From contig JYIP02000003.1 of assembly GCA_001051155.2 (NCBI GenBank), positions 434,001 through 498,000 of the forward strand: a DNA stretch of 64,000 nt, given 5' to 3'. A program made the position numbers and the translations under genes. This document shows, piece by piece, positions 11,134-21,345 of this stretch. This stretch comes from Chrysoporthe austroafricana (taxonomy: Eukaryota; Ascomycota; Sordariomycetes; Diaporthales; Cryphonectriaceae). How positions within the stretch are numbered: the stretch's first letter is position 1; the number at the start of each line of letters is the position of its first letter. The notes beneath the pieces are model-generated. The model did not search any database and had not been told where the DNA came from. It saw only the letters and a program-made list of their open reading frames with translations.

Positions 11134-11700
11134 TCACTTGTTAGAATCAGGCTGCTCGAAGCGCGAAGCAACACTCATTTTGGGAGCTATCAAGATACTA
11201 ACAATCAATTTAACAATGGCATCATGACCAAAGACAGAGTGACGCTTGCTTGTCTTGCCTAGGTTGTTTTGGTAGTTCGTAAGTCCGCCCAGAGCGCCGA
11301 TGCCAAGATCAATGCGGAGGCACTTCATCCTCAGCCAAGGCTCTTGGCAGGTACTGTTGGCCCATTTCCATAGTTCCGAGTTTCAAACGTCACGTTCATA
11401 TCGGGCTATAACCACAAACATTTACTATTTCTTAGATGGATTTGTCTTTCAATAATCTTCCGCTACGGACTTTAGCTTCGACTTGCTCATAGTCGCACAG
11501 GATCCCTTGTTTCTATATATGCGATTCCAATACGAGTTGGGGCCGCAACCACGATAAATGCTCCGTCTTCTAATTCTAGATGAAGCAATCCGCTTTCCTG
11601 CAGTCTCCATAGATAATCTCGGCATTCAACCTTGGCAGCCACAGTAGGCCAATGCGATCTGGCATCTCTCGGTGCTATCATTGTTTCGACCGTCTTGGAG
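11134..11700 (-). pseudogene. Possible decayed gene fragment, unrecognised
   Basis: Two minus-strand stretches, 11487-11681 and 11134-11328, have coding-like composition (YLWRLQESGLLHLELEDGAF; KCLRIDLGIGALGGLTNYQN). They are separated by about 160 bp with stops in every frame. They could be remnants of one gene broken by mutation. I do not recognise the family. Confidence 0.2.
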
Positions 11701-11827
11701 CAATTAAATCTGTTTCATGTTTCAATTAGTTTATACTAGAACGCGCGTTACGCGAGCAGTATGCTCTGAGAGGAATAGCAAACGCCGAGAGACTCGTTTC
11801 GAGTTATCCCAAGGGTGTTGTGGAGGA

Positions 11828-11833
11828 TATAAA
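11828..11833 (+). promoter_or_regulatory. TATA box of the pectate lyase gene
   Basis: TATAAA about 200 bp upstream of the ATG at 12037, followed by a long CT-rich leader, the usual layout of a strongly expressed fungal secreted-enzyme gene. Confidence 0.5.
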
Positions 11834-12036
11834 CGATCACGTTTCTACAGGATCCCGATACTTTTTTTCTTCAAGTCTATCTTCACCTTCCTTCCAACTC
11901 ATCACTTTCATTATCTTCACACGACCGGCTCGTCAAGCTTCATCCGTTTGCTGTGCATCGATCAGTCTGCCAATCGTTTATATCACTTCATCTCTTTCAC
12001 TATACCTTTCGATATCACCTGAAGCATTTCCTTACA

Positions 12037-13179
12037 ATGAGAACTCAATTCGTCTCCGTCGCTGTTGCGGTCCTCGCCATTGGGGCTTCTGCTGCCCCCA
12101 GCCAGAAGAACGTGCTTAACGCTCGTAACTCTGCAGTCGTGCGCCGTGACTTTAACGGCCTTTCTAGTGCCGTTCACAATGCCATAGACTTCGGAAAGCG
12201 CTGGGGCGGATTCGGCGGCCACTCCTCCGCTACCTGGAGCGATTCTAATGTCGCCAGCACCGACGACAATGAAGAGGATGACTCCAGCGATGACTCTAGC
12301 GATAACTCTTCCGCCTCTGCCGCTGCCACCTCTGCCGCTGTTGTCCCTACCGCGACTGGACGCAGTACCTCCAACGCCACTAGCTCCGACGCCCCTACCA
12401 TCACCGCCAGCACTTCCACTTCCGACTTTACTTTAACTTCTGGTGGCAGCCTTCCCGCTTCTTCTGGAAGCTCTGCCTTGGATGCTGTCCAGACCATCGC
12501 TGCCGGTGAATCCTTTGACGGTGGTATGTTCATGTACGACCGTGGCGTCAGCTGCACTGGTCAGGATGAAGGCGGTGACAGCGATGCCGTGTTTATGATC
12601 GAGAACGGTGGTTCCCTCTCCAATGTCATTATTGGCCCTAATCAGATTGAAGGTGTCCACTGCAAGGGGTAAAGCATTCCAACATTAATTCTACCTACCA
12701 TTTACTAACAATTATTTGATAGCGCCTGCACCCTCACCAATGTCTGGTGGTCCGCTGTCTGCGAAGATGCCTTTACCGTCAAAGAGCAAGACGCTGGCGA
12801 AACGACCTACATCAGTGGCGGCGGTGCCTTCGACGCTGAGGACAAAGTCATCCAGCACAACGGCGCCGGCACAATCTCCATCTCCGATTTCACCGTTGAC
12901 AACTTCGGCAAGCTCTACCGCTCCTGTGGCAACTGCGACACCATGTACGAACGTCATGTCATCATCGACGGTGTGACCGCGACTACGGGTAGCGAGCTGG
13001 CCGGTATCAATGAGAATTATGGCGATTCAGCTACTATCACAAACACAGTTGCGACGGATGTGGATGATATCTGTGTTACCTATGAAGGAAATGATTCTGG
13101 TGATGAGCCTACTGAGGTTGGATCAGGCAATGATGGAACTTACTGCATTTATAGCAGTGACGTTACTTCTTCCAAGTAA
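12037..13179 (+). CDS. Secreted pectate lyase, polysaccharide lyase family 3
   Basis: Cleaves pectate by beta-elimination, normally Ca2+-dependent, outside the cell. Two exons, 12037-12668 and 12723-13179, with a 54-nt intron (GTAAAG...GATAG), give 362 residues. Residues 1-20 ([20 protein letters not shown]) are a signal peptide. Residues ~75-150 are a Ser/Asp/Ala-rich linker of the kind seen between fungal modules, but no CBM is attached. The catalytic part (about 155-362) shows the PL3 hallmarks in order: [71 protein letters not shown] and a GINENYGD motif. The gene sits between the inverted repeats at 7184-7825 and 13566-14221, which suggests past mobility. An internal start at 11953 would lack a signal peptide and is rejected. 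Confidence 0.92.
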
Positions 13180-13397
13180 TGGATGTTCATCAATGTTTGG
13201 CAAGACAGTCATCGGAGAACCTCTTGCTAGTCAACTCAAGCCAAAGAGGCACGATTGGATTGGAATAGTCCGATCCAGTCTGATATCCAAGCCATATAGC
13301 TTCTAGCTTTTGGCTCCTTTTATCTACTTTGGCTTCATAGTTGTATATAGCTGTATTACTTTCTATTCAAAACTCAATTCGTCCATTTTAAACAATG
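13180..13397. other. 3' flank of pectate lyase
   Basis: Short downstream region, no separate feature seen. Confidence 0.4.
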
Positions 13398-13565
13398 TGT
13401 TATGACCCAACGAACATGCAGGTTACGAAACAGGTTACAAGTAACATCCCTTACCCAGCTTATATAGCATGCTTACGTAAACAGGTATTAAGGTTACTAG
13501 GCATCCAATTATATATAAGATATCCAGGACTCGTGGATATATACGAGCCAATGGTAGATATATAG
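13398..13565 (+). repeat. LTR-like sequence next to the inverted repeat
   Basis: Begins TGTTATGACCC, a typical fungal LTR 5' end, and is AT-rich with short internal direct echoes (GGTTACGAAACAGGTTACAAG). It abuts the inner edge of the right inverted repeat. No partner LTR or internal gag/pol is seen, so a solo LTR or part of a larger element is possible. Confidence 0.3.
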
Positions 13566-14221
13566 GGAAGCAATTTCTTAATTAGATATAATGGCACGTA
13601 TAGTCGGTACAGAATAATATACAGTTATAATCCAGGCCTTATCATTAGGCATAACCTAAGTTCAAAAGAGCCTGGTCTAAAAGGTTTATAAGGGCAGCCC
13701 GAATGAAAGGTCTCGTTTATTCAATACAGGACTTATAATGCCGGTAGGCCGTCTGTCAGTAATACGCTAGTCTGGAAGATCGGATATCTCAAGTTCGAGC
13801 TCCGGGAACTTAAGATTAATATTACCCTTTACGCTATCTTAATAAGAGATATAAGCATTACTATCGTATATATATATAGGGAACTTGTTATAATTACGCT
13901 AGGCTTGACCGTAACTACTATACTGCTTACTGACGGTAGTGCTTACGACGATCCTGGCACTGGGCAGCGATATCGGTATCAGTAACATCCTCGTGGCCGT
14001 CGGGCTCGGCGGAAGTGTTAACAGCGGTGAAGGCGATAAAGGGACTGCTCAGCAGCAGAACTCCAGTTGTTACTGGGCTTATCTCCCAGCCTGAAGACAA
14101 ATTGCATACGGGATGGAAGTGGTCTGTATTTAGGCAAGTATTGTGCGTCAAACAGCACACTCCTCTAACCCCCTCCCCTGAACAACGCACGGCAGAGCCT
14201 TGCCTGAGACAGTCTACCGTT
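13566..14221 (-). repeat. Right copy of the ~650-bp inverted repeat
   Basis: Reverse complement of 7184-7825. Homology stops sharply at the outer end (GTCTACCGTT), where the GC-rich minisatellite begins. Coding-like relics match the left copy (GVCCLTHNT, PVTTGVLLLSSPF). RIP-like transitions separate the copies. Confidence 0.75.
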
Positions 14222-14356
14222 GAAATGAGTCTCGGCAACAGCCGTCATCCCCCTCCCCTCCTCCCACTCAACGCTCGGTAACAACCAGCCTCCCCCCTCC
14301 TCCCATCCAACGCTCGGCACTAGCCGGCCTCCCCCTCCCCCTAACGCTCAGCATCA
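14222..14356 (+). repeat. GC-rich minisatellite, left block
   Basis: Three to four imperfect units of the form CAACGCTCGGCAACAGCC followed by a C/T-rich spacer (CTCCCCCTCC). The same unit recurs at 17206-17362, on the other side of the helicase gene and in the same orientation. Confidence 0.65.
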
Positions 14357-14378
14357 GCCATCCTCGTCATGCTTAGCT

Positions 14379-16885
14379 CTAGGACTCCTTAGCCGCCTGT
14401 GAGTTCCGTTCGGACTTTGCGTGTGCGATTCGCAGCCTTGCGATCGATGCCCATCTCTCGGACCTCCGAGGTGGGTCGCTGACCAACTTAGCCATATAAG
14501 CGCCCACAGGCGACTTGTCCTCGAAGAGCCACTGCGAGTCAACAGCCGTGGCATGCATCAGGTAGTTCTTCCCCGAGTCCACGAACTTGTCGTAAAAGAC
14601 GAAATCGTAGTTGCGTCCCCGGACTAGCGAGCTCGCCGGGTGTATGAGGCTGGGCTGGTTCTCCTCTAACGTCCGATAGGTATGCTCGTCTTTAGGATCC
14701 TTGACCGCCACTTGGGTAAATGATGCCCACAGCAGGGCCTTCCTGATGCTGTCGATCCAGAGTCGAGTCCACATGACCCTGCTTGGTGCAGGCTCGGCTT
14801 CGAAGTTGGCCATCCTGCGCAAGAACATGACGATGCCATCGAAGGTCTTGGCAGCGGCCTGTATGCTGGTGAAATTCAGATACGAGTCCTCACACCACCG
14901 CTCCAGACAGGCTTCCCGGTCCTCCTCGCTCATGTCCTTGCAGACCACTTTCCTCTGATGCTCGAAAGCAAGCCACACGTTGAGCAGGGTAAAATGGTCA
15001 CCTGTAAATCAAACAAGTATCAGTAAAGGTGCATCGAGTGGTGACCTGGCTTCAAGGGGATTCGGGGAGGATATAAAGCTTACCGATAGCACTAGAAAAC
15101 GACTCCCGAATGATGTCCGCGAACTCAGACAGCTGTGCGGGGCGAACAAACACGTCGTCCTCGTCCAGAAGCGACACTATTGCCGCAACCTCCCACGCTG
15201 GCGATGGGCTCATATCCAGGGCCCGTATGATGGCCATTGCATGTCTTGGTTCGAGGGAGAGGTCTCGAGCTTGCCTGCCTTTGATTGTGATCTGGCCCAG
15301 CATGTCTATACAACCCAGCGCCTGGAAGTTGTACCACGTGCTCATCATCACCTCGGGTGATGGACGGTCGATGAAGTCGAACGTCCAGACACTGTTGGGG
15401 CTCGAAGTCCGCCCAACGGCCAGGGTGTCCAGGATTGGACCAGACATATCCCCGCGAAGAAGCCCCGGAAGTGGGTCCCTGATGAGGAGGTTGTCGTGAG
15501 CCCACTTGGTATAGAGACGCCAGCAGGTGCCCTTTGCCGTGCGACCAGCTCGGCCGGCACGCTGCTTGGCGGCGGCCTGAGAAATGGGCTCCATCTGGAG
15601 TCTCCACAGACGCAATCGAGGATTGTACGACATGGCCTTGTGAAGACCACAGTCCTGTATCATCAAGTAAGCCCGGATGAATGATGACACATATGACGGG
15701 AAAAGGATGACATGGGTGACGGGAATGGGACTCACGATGACATGACGGATGCCGTCGATCGTCAGCGATGTCTCCGCGATGTTGCTCGCCACGATGCATC
15801 TCCGGCAGCCCTGTGGATCTGGTGCCAATGCCTTCTCTTGTTGTGCCTTGGTCAGGCTCCCGTGCAGTGGCATGATTGACATGCCATCAGGATGAACCTC
15901 GGCCTTCAACCCTGCTATGACCGCTTGAATGTCGTCCTCGCCCGGCATGAAGACGAGGATGTCTCCATCCAACAACAGCTGCACCTCTCTGAATATATAC
16001 AGCACAGTCTGTACTGCCGTCATCACGTAATCAACTCTGGCCAGCAGGCTTCCCGTCTCCGTATTTCCTTCCGCGTCATTTCCGCTTAAGTGCACAATGT
16101 CCACAGGGAATGTGCGACCCTCTATCTCAAAGATAGGAGCTTTGTCGAAGTATTTCTGGAAGACCTCGATCCTCATCGTGGCGGACATGACAACGAGCTT
16201 CAGATCCCTCCGACGTTGAAGTATGGGTTTGAAAAACCCAACAGCAGGTCTGTGGACTCGGTGCGCTCGTGCGCCTCGTCTATGATGATGCAGCTGTATC
16301 GCTGCAACAGGGAATCGTTAGCGATCTCCTGTATGAGATGCCCATCCGTCGTGTACAAGAGCCGAGTCGCTGGCCCGGTCATCTGCTCGTGTCGGAACGC
16401 GTATCCGACCTCCTCACCCAGCTTCGCGTCAAGCTCGTCTGCGACGCGCTTGGCCACCTCTCTTGCCGCGACGCGTCGCGGCTGGGTGCACACGATCTTC
16501 TGGTCCTGTGGTCGCGGTACATCCGAATAGAGGCTGTCAATCAAGGTTAGCCAATGAATGAGCTTCGACAGATGATCATCGCGACGTATGCGTACATGTA
16601 CTGGGGGATCTGGGTTGTCTTCCCACTCCCCGTGTCGCCAGTCAGGATGATGACCTGCTGACGTTGGTAGAGTTCGAGGAACTCTTCGCGCTTCGCCGCT
16701 GCAGGCAGACCGCGAACCTTACTTCGAATGTCGAAGTACTCGGCGGTTCGAGGGCGAGGAGGCATGGTCCAAGGATTGATTGGGTCGTCCTCGGCCGCGA
16801 TGGCGTCAGACAGCTTGGTCTGACGGGGGAGAAGCTTGCCGAAGGCCATGTTGACGGCGGTGATGTTGGTGGTGTTGGAGCTCAT
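14379..16885 (-). CDS. DEAH-box RNA helicase, Prp43-like, with a 1-nt frameshift
   Basis: Prp43-type helicases release spliceosomes and act in ribosome assembly. Exons: 16885-16596, 16533-15736, 15654-15084, 15001-14379. Motifs in order: GDTGSGKTTQIPQY (Walker A), TQPRRVAA, DEAH, MSAT, SNIAETSLTIDG, QRAGRAGR and the C-terminal GDHFTLLNVW of the OB-fold region. At 16232-16236 a run of five T (minus strand) puts LLLG and FKPILQRRRDLKLVVMSAT in different frames. One extra T would restore DLLLGFFKPIL, and the exon total (2,282 nt) is one short of a whole number of codons. So the gene is a recent pseudogene or carries a homopolymer sequencing error. Intron 15735-15655 (81 nt) has no stop and would add 27 residues if retained. 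The sequence is divergent from the usual Prp43 N-terminus, so this is probably a paralogue. Confidence 0.85.
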
Positions 16886-17205
16886 CTTGATGACTCGATA
16901 ACTTGAAGATGAATGAGGTTTGTGGTGATGTTTGAAAGAAAGAAGAAAAAAAAAGGGTTGGGAGGTTCGTAGGTTTGTGGCTGGTTGAAGTTTCAAAGAT
17001 GGAAGTGTGCAGTGGTTGAAATTTTAAGGCTACAGTGTTGGAGAAAGGCTGGACAATGCCAGAAACCCTAGGTCACGCGCAGAATCACAGAGAATGAGCT
17101 GAGATTGATCTGAGATTAGTGATAAATTCGGCCACGGTCTATCAGCTTCGACCAAACGGCACCGTATGAATTGACTCCGGATGTTTTCCCATTATGGAAG
17201 ATGAG
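16886..17205. other. Upstream region of helicase gene
   Basis: Contains a long pyrimidine-rich leader on the minus strand (TTTTTTTCTTC near 16930-16955), typical of fungal 5' leaders. No other feature seen. Confidence 0.4.
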
Positions 17206-17362
17206 ATACCTCCCCTCCCGCCCGTGCTCGGCATCAGCCAGCATCCTCGCCTCCCTCCTTCACCAACGCTCGGCAGCAGCCGGCCTCCCTCTCCTTCCAT
17301 CAACGCTCGGCAACAGCCAGCCTTGATTCACCCTCCTCCGTCAACGCTCGGCAACAGCCAGT
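17206..17362 (+). repeat. GC-rich minisatellite, right block
   Basis: About four units of CAACGCTCGGCAACAGCC with C/T-rich spacers, the same family as 14222-14356. It lies just past the stop codon of the RGG gene. Confidence 0.65.
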
Positions 17363-17370
17363 CTGGTCGC

Positions 17371-19038
17371 TTACCAGTTGGGACCGCGCACCGCGGGCTC
17401 TGTGGTAGTAGCTGACGCACGGGCCCTGCCAGCCATTGCAGCAGACCCAGCACGGCCATAAAACGCCTGTCTCCGCGCTCTCTGATCGACCCTCTCCTGG
17501 TTCTTCTTTTCGTTTTCCAAAAGCATGGTGTGGAGGTCCTTTTGGTTTGAGGCAGGCTTCTTGTCCCAATTAGGGTTCTCGGGCTTCAGCGTGACGTTTG
17601 TGTCATAGGCCACGGACCCGTCTTCGGTCTTGAAACGGGGAGGAGCATTCCGTGACTGGCGCCAAGGCCCCGTCGACACATCCTCGCTTGAGAATGGTAT
17701 ACCGTCACGCTGCTGGCGGAACACCTCGTCATAACCATGATACCCTAGACCCGCGCGTCTAGGTCGGTGGTAACGAGGCCAGAACGCGTGGTGGGTATCC
17801 ACTTCCTTGCGATCGGAATCCCTCTCGGCAGCCCCATTCTCCCCAAAGCCCCAATCATTGTCATCCTCCTCATTTTCATCAGCCCAGATGAGGCCTCCCT
17901 TTGGCGGACCCCAAGTAGTACCTGCGGTCCACTTCCCGTCTTCTCCCGGCAGGACTTTGGTCGCCTGCATAGCAGCGATGTGCCGCGAGAATCGATCCTC
18001 GGTCTCGACGTTGGGATTGGTTCCGCGGACCACGCGCACATCTTGCAGAGTACCATTCGCTTTCCGGGGATCGACATGGGGAGGCTCGGACATCTCGTTG
18101 TCCAGACGGGGTCCGAGCACAGGGCGTGTCATGGGGTGGCTGTACGCTGTGATCTGGTTCTTCTAGCGCCACAGCTCTCGTGAACCAGATGGCACGTCCT
18201 TGATGGCCTCTTGGAATTCTGCCAGCTTCTTCTCGCGGCCCTCTTCTGCATCTTCGAACGACTTGTAGACGGCGACGTCGGGTATCTCTTGGTGGGAGTC
18301 TTTCCCAAAGTCCTCTGGGGGACACGGTATAGTCTGCCACTCGGTCCCAATAACGCCCAATCTGGGATCGTATATACGCTGCTGGAACCTGCTTCGATAG
18401 GTGTCCTTTTTCTCTTTGCCCGTGGAGGCGGCAAACCTGCCCCGGTGCAAGGTTGACGATGACTGCACCACCGGCGCTGGGATTTTGGTGAAGCTCCTCT
18501 CCTCGTAGTATCTGTAGAACGCAGCCTCCATCTCTACTTTACTCGCGAAATCCGGGAGATGCCATCGGAGAGGAGGGCGACTATCGGCACCCCGGAAATG
18601 CTTCCCCGAATCAGCAGCCGAGGCGCTGGGAGGTCCAGCTAATGAAGTACCCGACGAAACGGGAGGGGAGGGAGCGATAGCAGCAGCAGGAGGCGAGACG
18701 GTCAAGGCCGCCATGTGCCCAGCAACGGATGGCTGAGTTATGGGCTGCTACGTAAGATGACAATCAGTTACATACACTTAGTTACTCGAAGTTTATTTAT
18801 CACTTACTGCATTCCCGCCATCGTAGCCGCCGCCGTAGCCCCCGCGGAAGCCCCTTTGGTTGCCGCCACCGAAACCACCACGGAAGCCCCTCTGGTTGCT
18901 GCCGCCGTAGCCACCACGGAAACCGAACTGGTTGCTACGGGCACGGCCTCCAGGGCCGCCGCGAGGACGTCCCTGGAAACCGCCGCGGGAGGGGGCATCG
19001 TTGCTATTGCTGCTGCTCATGTTGGTGTTGGAAAACAT
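17371..19038 (-). CDS. RGG-rich RNA-binding-type protein with an in-frame TAG
   Basis: Exon 1 19038-18808 and exon 2 18747-17371, joined in phase 0 over a 60-nt intron (GTAAGT...CGTAG). Exon 1 codes for repeated RGG/FRGG units (QRGFRGGFGGGNQRGFRGG), typical of proteins that bind RNA and are Arg-methylated. Exon 2 starts with a Pro/Ala/Ser stretch and then a conserved-looking part (LRWHLPDFASKVEMEAAFYR; TWGPPKGGLIWADENEEDDN). At 18163-18165 a TAG interrupts the frame; coding continues in the same frame directly after it (KNQITAYSHP) to the stop at 17371. Without it the protein would be about 535 residues. CAG to TAG is one C-to-T change, as RIP would make. Otherwise two separate genes must be assumed, which I think less likely. 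Function beyond RNA binding unknown. Confidence 0.65.
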
Positions 19039-19257
19039 CTATATTTTGGTTCATGTCAGCTGCGATCGTGGTCGTACAGCGTTGAATGGTACGTTCAAGG
19101 CTTGTGGATGTGACACGTCGCGACTTTGAGACGCGTTGAGGGGACAGCGAGCACGATAACAACGAAAGGGATACATACTTTGGTTGATTCTCTTTAACTG
19201 CTAACGGAGAATTGGTGTGTGTGTGTTGTGTGTGTCTTTTCTCGTGTGTGTTTAGTA

Positions 19258-19735
19258 CAAGGTGGGGTTATTCCAGCTGCTTCTGTTACCTTTTCACTTC
19301 CATCTGAGTTATTTGTGAGATCCGTAAAGGTAAGCTTTGAAAACCTTTTCAAAAGTTTCGTCAGAGACATCACAATTAGGTATGACAACAACAAAGTCAC
19401 GGTATTTATGCCTGGGCACGCTGCCCATGTCTTTCCAAACTCAAATTTGAACACCTTGGATTCAATTATTTTATAACGTTCTGTAATGACTTGGCTAACG
19501 ATTTCTGGGCTCGCTTCGGATATGTGAGTGCGATTTCAGCCACCTTGCAAGCATATTTGAAAGACCAGACCTAAGTAAGTACAAATATCCGCTCAGAGCT
19601 TATAAAAAGTCTGAAACTGAAATAAAATATAACTGTAAATAGTTATTATATAAAAAGCATATTTATTGCTCGATTACGGCTGCTGCCGTAGCGAATCGTA
19701 ACGGGAGAGTTTAGTATTAAATATATTTTTATTCT
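19258..19735 (+). repeat. Decayed dispersed repeat, copy A
   Basis: Matches 20822-21345 in the same orientation. Shared pieces include CACTTCCATCT, GACATCACAAT, TCTGGGCTCGCTTC, AATATCCGC and a common end TTATTCT. The differences are mostly transitions. A short coding-like stretch (VKVSFENLFKSFVRDITIRY) survives in copy A and is broken in copy B. Homology ends exactly where the tRNA 3' fragment begins. Confidence 0.65.
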
Positions 19736-19757
19736 GGTTCGAGTCCCACCTCGATCG
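19736..19757 (+). repeat. 22-bp copy of the tRNA-Arg 3' end
   Basis: Identical over 22 bases to 9104-9125 of the split tRNA (T-loop to discriminator base) and also followed by a T-rich tract. The rest of the tRNA is missing. This looks like a junction scar or attachment-site-like repeat rather than a gene. Confidence 0.7.
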
Positions 19758-20270
19758 TTAATTTTTAAATTTTTTTCCCCTTCGTTTTCCGAAAAACAAC
19801 TTCAAGTGCCCATTCGGAAGGAATTTCGACACCCTATCAGCAAAACAACATTCTAGGAAGTGACCTTTAGTAATTAATGAATTTTCTGAATATAAAATTA
19901 TTTATAATGAAGTCCCTATCGTGCGTAGGAATTAAATTTAGCCAGAAACCAACTCCGGGACGGACTCGGCTGCCCACGCGTGCGCCCGCGAGACAAAGGA
20001 CAATACCGCAAAGGCAAAGACGTCTGGTCAGAGGCCAACTTACCGAGAAAAGCCCATCTACGAGGAGAGCCCGCAGACGGAGCTGTAAAGGGGGTTGTCG
20101 TTACAGATGGAGCCTCCGGGCACCCGAAAGGCGCGCCAGTAACACAACGACCGAAGGGACTCTCGGGAATGCGTAGGGCCTAGCTCACGTAATACAGATG
20201 GGGAGCAGGCAAACGAGAGAGAATGTAAGGCATCGGAAGACCGATGCGTGGACAGCTAATGCGAGACCGA
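19758..20270. other. Repeat-block spacer
   Basis: AT-rich then GC-richer. The open frames here (19877-20176, 19980-20183 plus) are basic, low-complexity and unrecognised. Confidence 0.3.
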
Positions 20271-20345
20271 CGTCGATCCGCCCAGCATCCTTAAAAAGGC
20301 TGAGACCGAGATTGAATATAACCTGCCGTTCATTTGTATATGACA
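20271..20345 (+). repeat. Fragment of the copy A/B repeat
   Basis: The stretch ATCCGCCCAGCATCC...AAAAGGCTGAGACCGAG corresponds to ATCCGCCCAGAGTCCTTGAAAA in copy B and to ATCCGCTCAGAGC in copy A, so it is a third, partial copy. Confidence 0.45.
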
Positions 20346-20625
20346 AGTATTTAACGGAGCGGGGACGGGCCGTAGCGGAGTGTTTTAAACTCTATTCCCA
20401 CGTGCGGAAGTATCTACGGGCAAGTGAATTCCCACGTGGCAGTAAAGAGGGCAGTTGCGAAGGGCAGTTGCGAAGGGCGGTCGAGAAGGGCAGTCGAGAA
20501 GGAAGGCGTGCCATCGCGATTTCCCATCTAGGAAATCTTGGTGTGGTGGGTGGTGGTGGGCAGTTGGCAGGCGCTGCAGGCAAAGGGCCAAGAAGCCCTC
20601 GTCCTGTCATATTGCTAGGGCTTCA
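20335..20625 (-). repeat. Dispersed repeat, inverted relative to 8125-8450
   Basis: Reverse complement aligns with 8125-8450. It holds an internal short tandem (GCAGTTGCGAAGG and GGTCGAGAAGG units, 20440-20505). Confidence 0.6.
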
Positions 20626-20821
20626 GGGAATTGAAAATGCTTGCCAAGCTGTCAACCTTACAACCAACACCATCGCCATCGCCATAAATAACGCTATTAG
20701 CATCCGTGTCAGGCAAACTTCAACAACCCTATTGCTCGCTACGAATGCACAAAGAACACTCCGCCTCCGGTCCTATCTTCCGCTCCGTTGATTATTTAGC
20801 CGCTCATTTGTCCGACTGACA

Positions 20822-21345
20822 AAGTAGGATTATTCCGTCTGTTTTACCTACTTTCTCCTACTATCTCACTTCCATCTAGATTATTGTGAGACGCGCCGAG
20901 GTGAGCTTTGAGGGTTTTTGGACATCACAATCAGATATTCCAGCAAAGCCACGGTGTCTATGCCTAGACACGCCGCCTATGTCTCTCCGGGGCGAATTTT
21001 AACAATATGAACCAGCAATCTGATGATGCTCTAAAATGATTCGGCCAACGACTTCTGGGCTCGCTTCTCATGTGTGAATGCCATCTCAACCGTCTTACAT
21101 GTACGCTTGAGAATACTGAAACCACTGGGCAGACTAGATCCAAGTCAGATATGGGGGACATGAAGTGCTGGTACGTATGAATATCCGCCCAGAGTCCTTG
21201 AAAAGTCCGATATCGAGGCGGAATGCAATCTGCTGTTCTTCTGTGGATGAGGATCTTATGAGAGGCAAATTCGTTGCATTTCGATCATGGCTGCCGCTAC
21301 AGTGAGTCGTGACCGAGGAGTCTAAGCTTTAGATACATTCTTATT
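20822..21345 (+). repeat. Decayed dispersed repeat, copy B
   Basis: Direct copy of 19258-19735 about 1.1 kb downstream of it. A coding-like relic reads ANDFWARFSCVNAISTVLHV; the matching part of copy A keeps LANDFW-like residues. The frame is broken in both. Confidence 0.65.

Noticed and set aside
15655..15735. Helicase segment VSPIPVTHVILF... as coding
   Set aside because: It splits the invariant DGIRHVI-DCG motif and has GTGAGT...ACAG ends, so it is an intron.
18163..18165. TAG recoded as a sense codon
   Set aside because: TAG is used as the ordinary stop in intact genes here (BTB gene at 30198, PKS at 50877, LCCL at 44884), so a mutation or specific readthrough is more likely.
6529..21345. 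Starship-type giant transposon
   Set aside because: No tyrosine-recombinase (DUF3435) captain gene or other mobility gene is visible, and boundaries differ from the usual layout.
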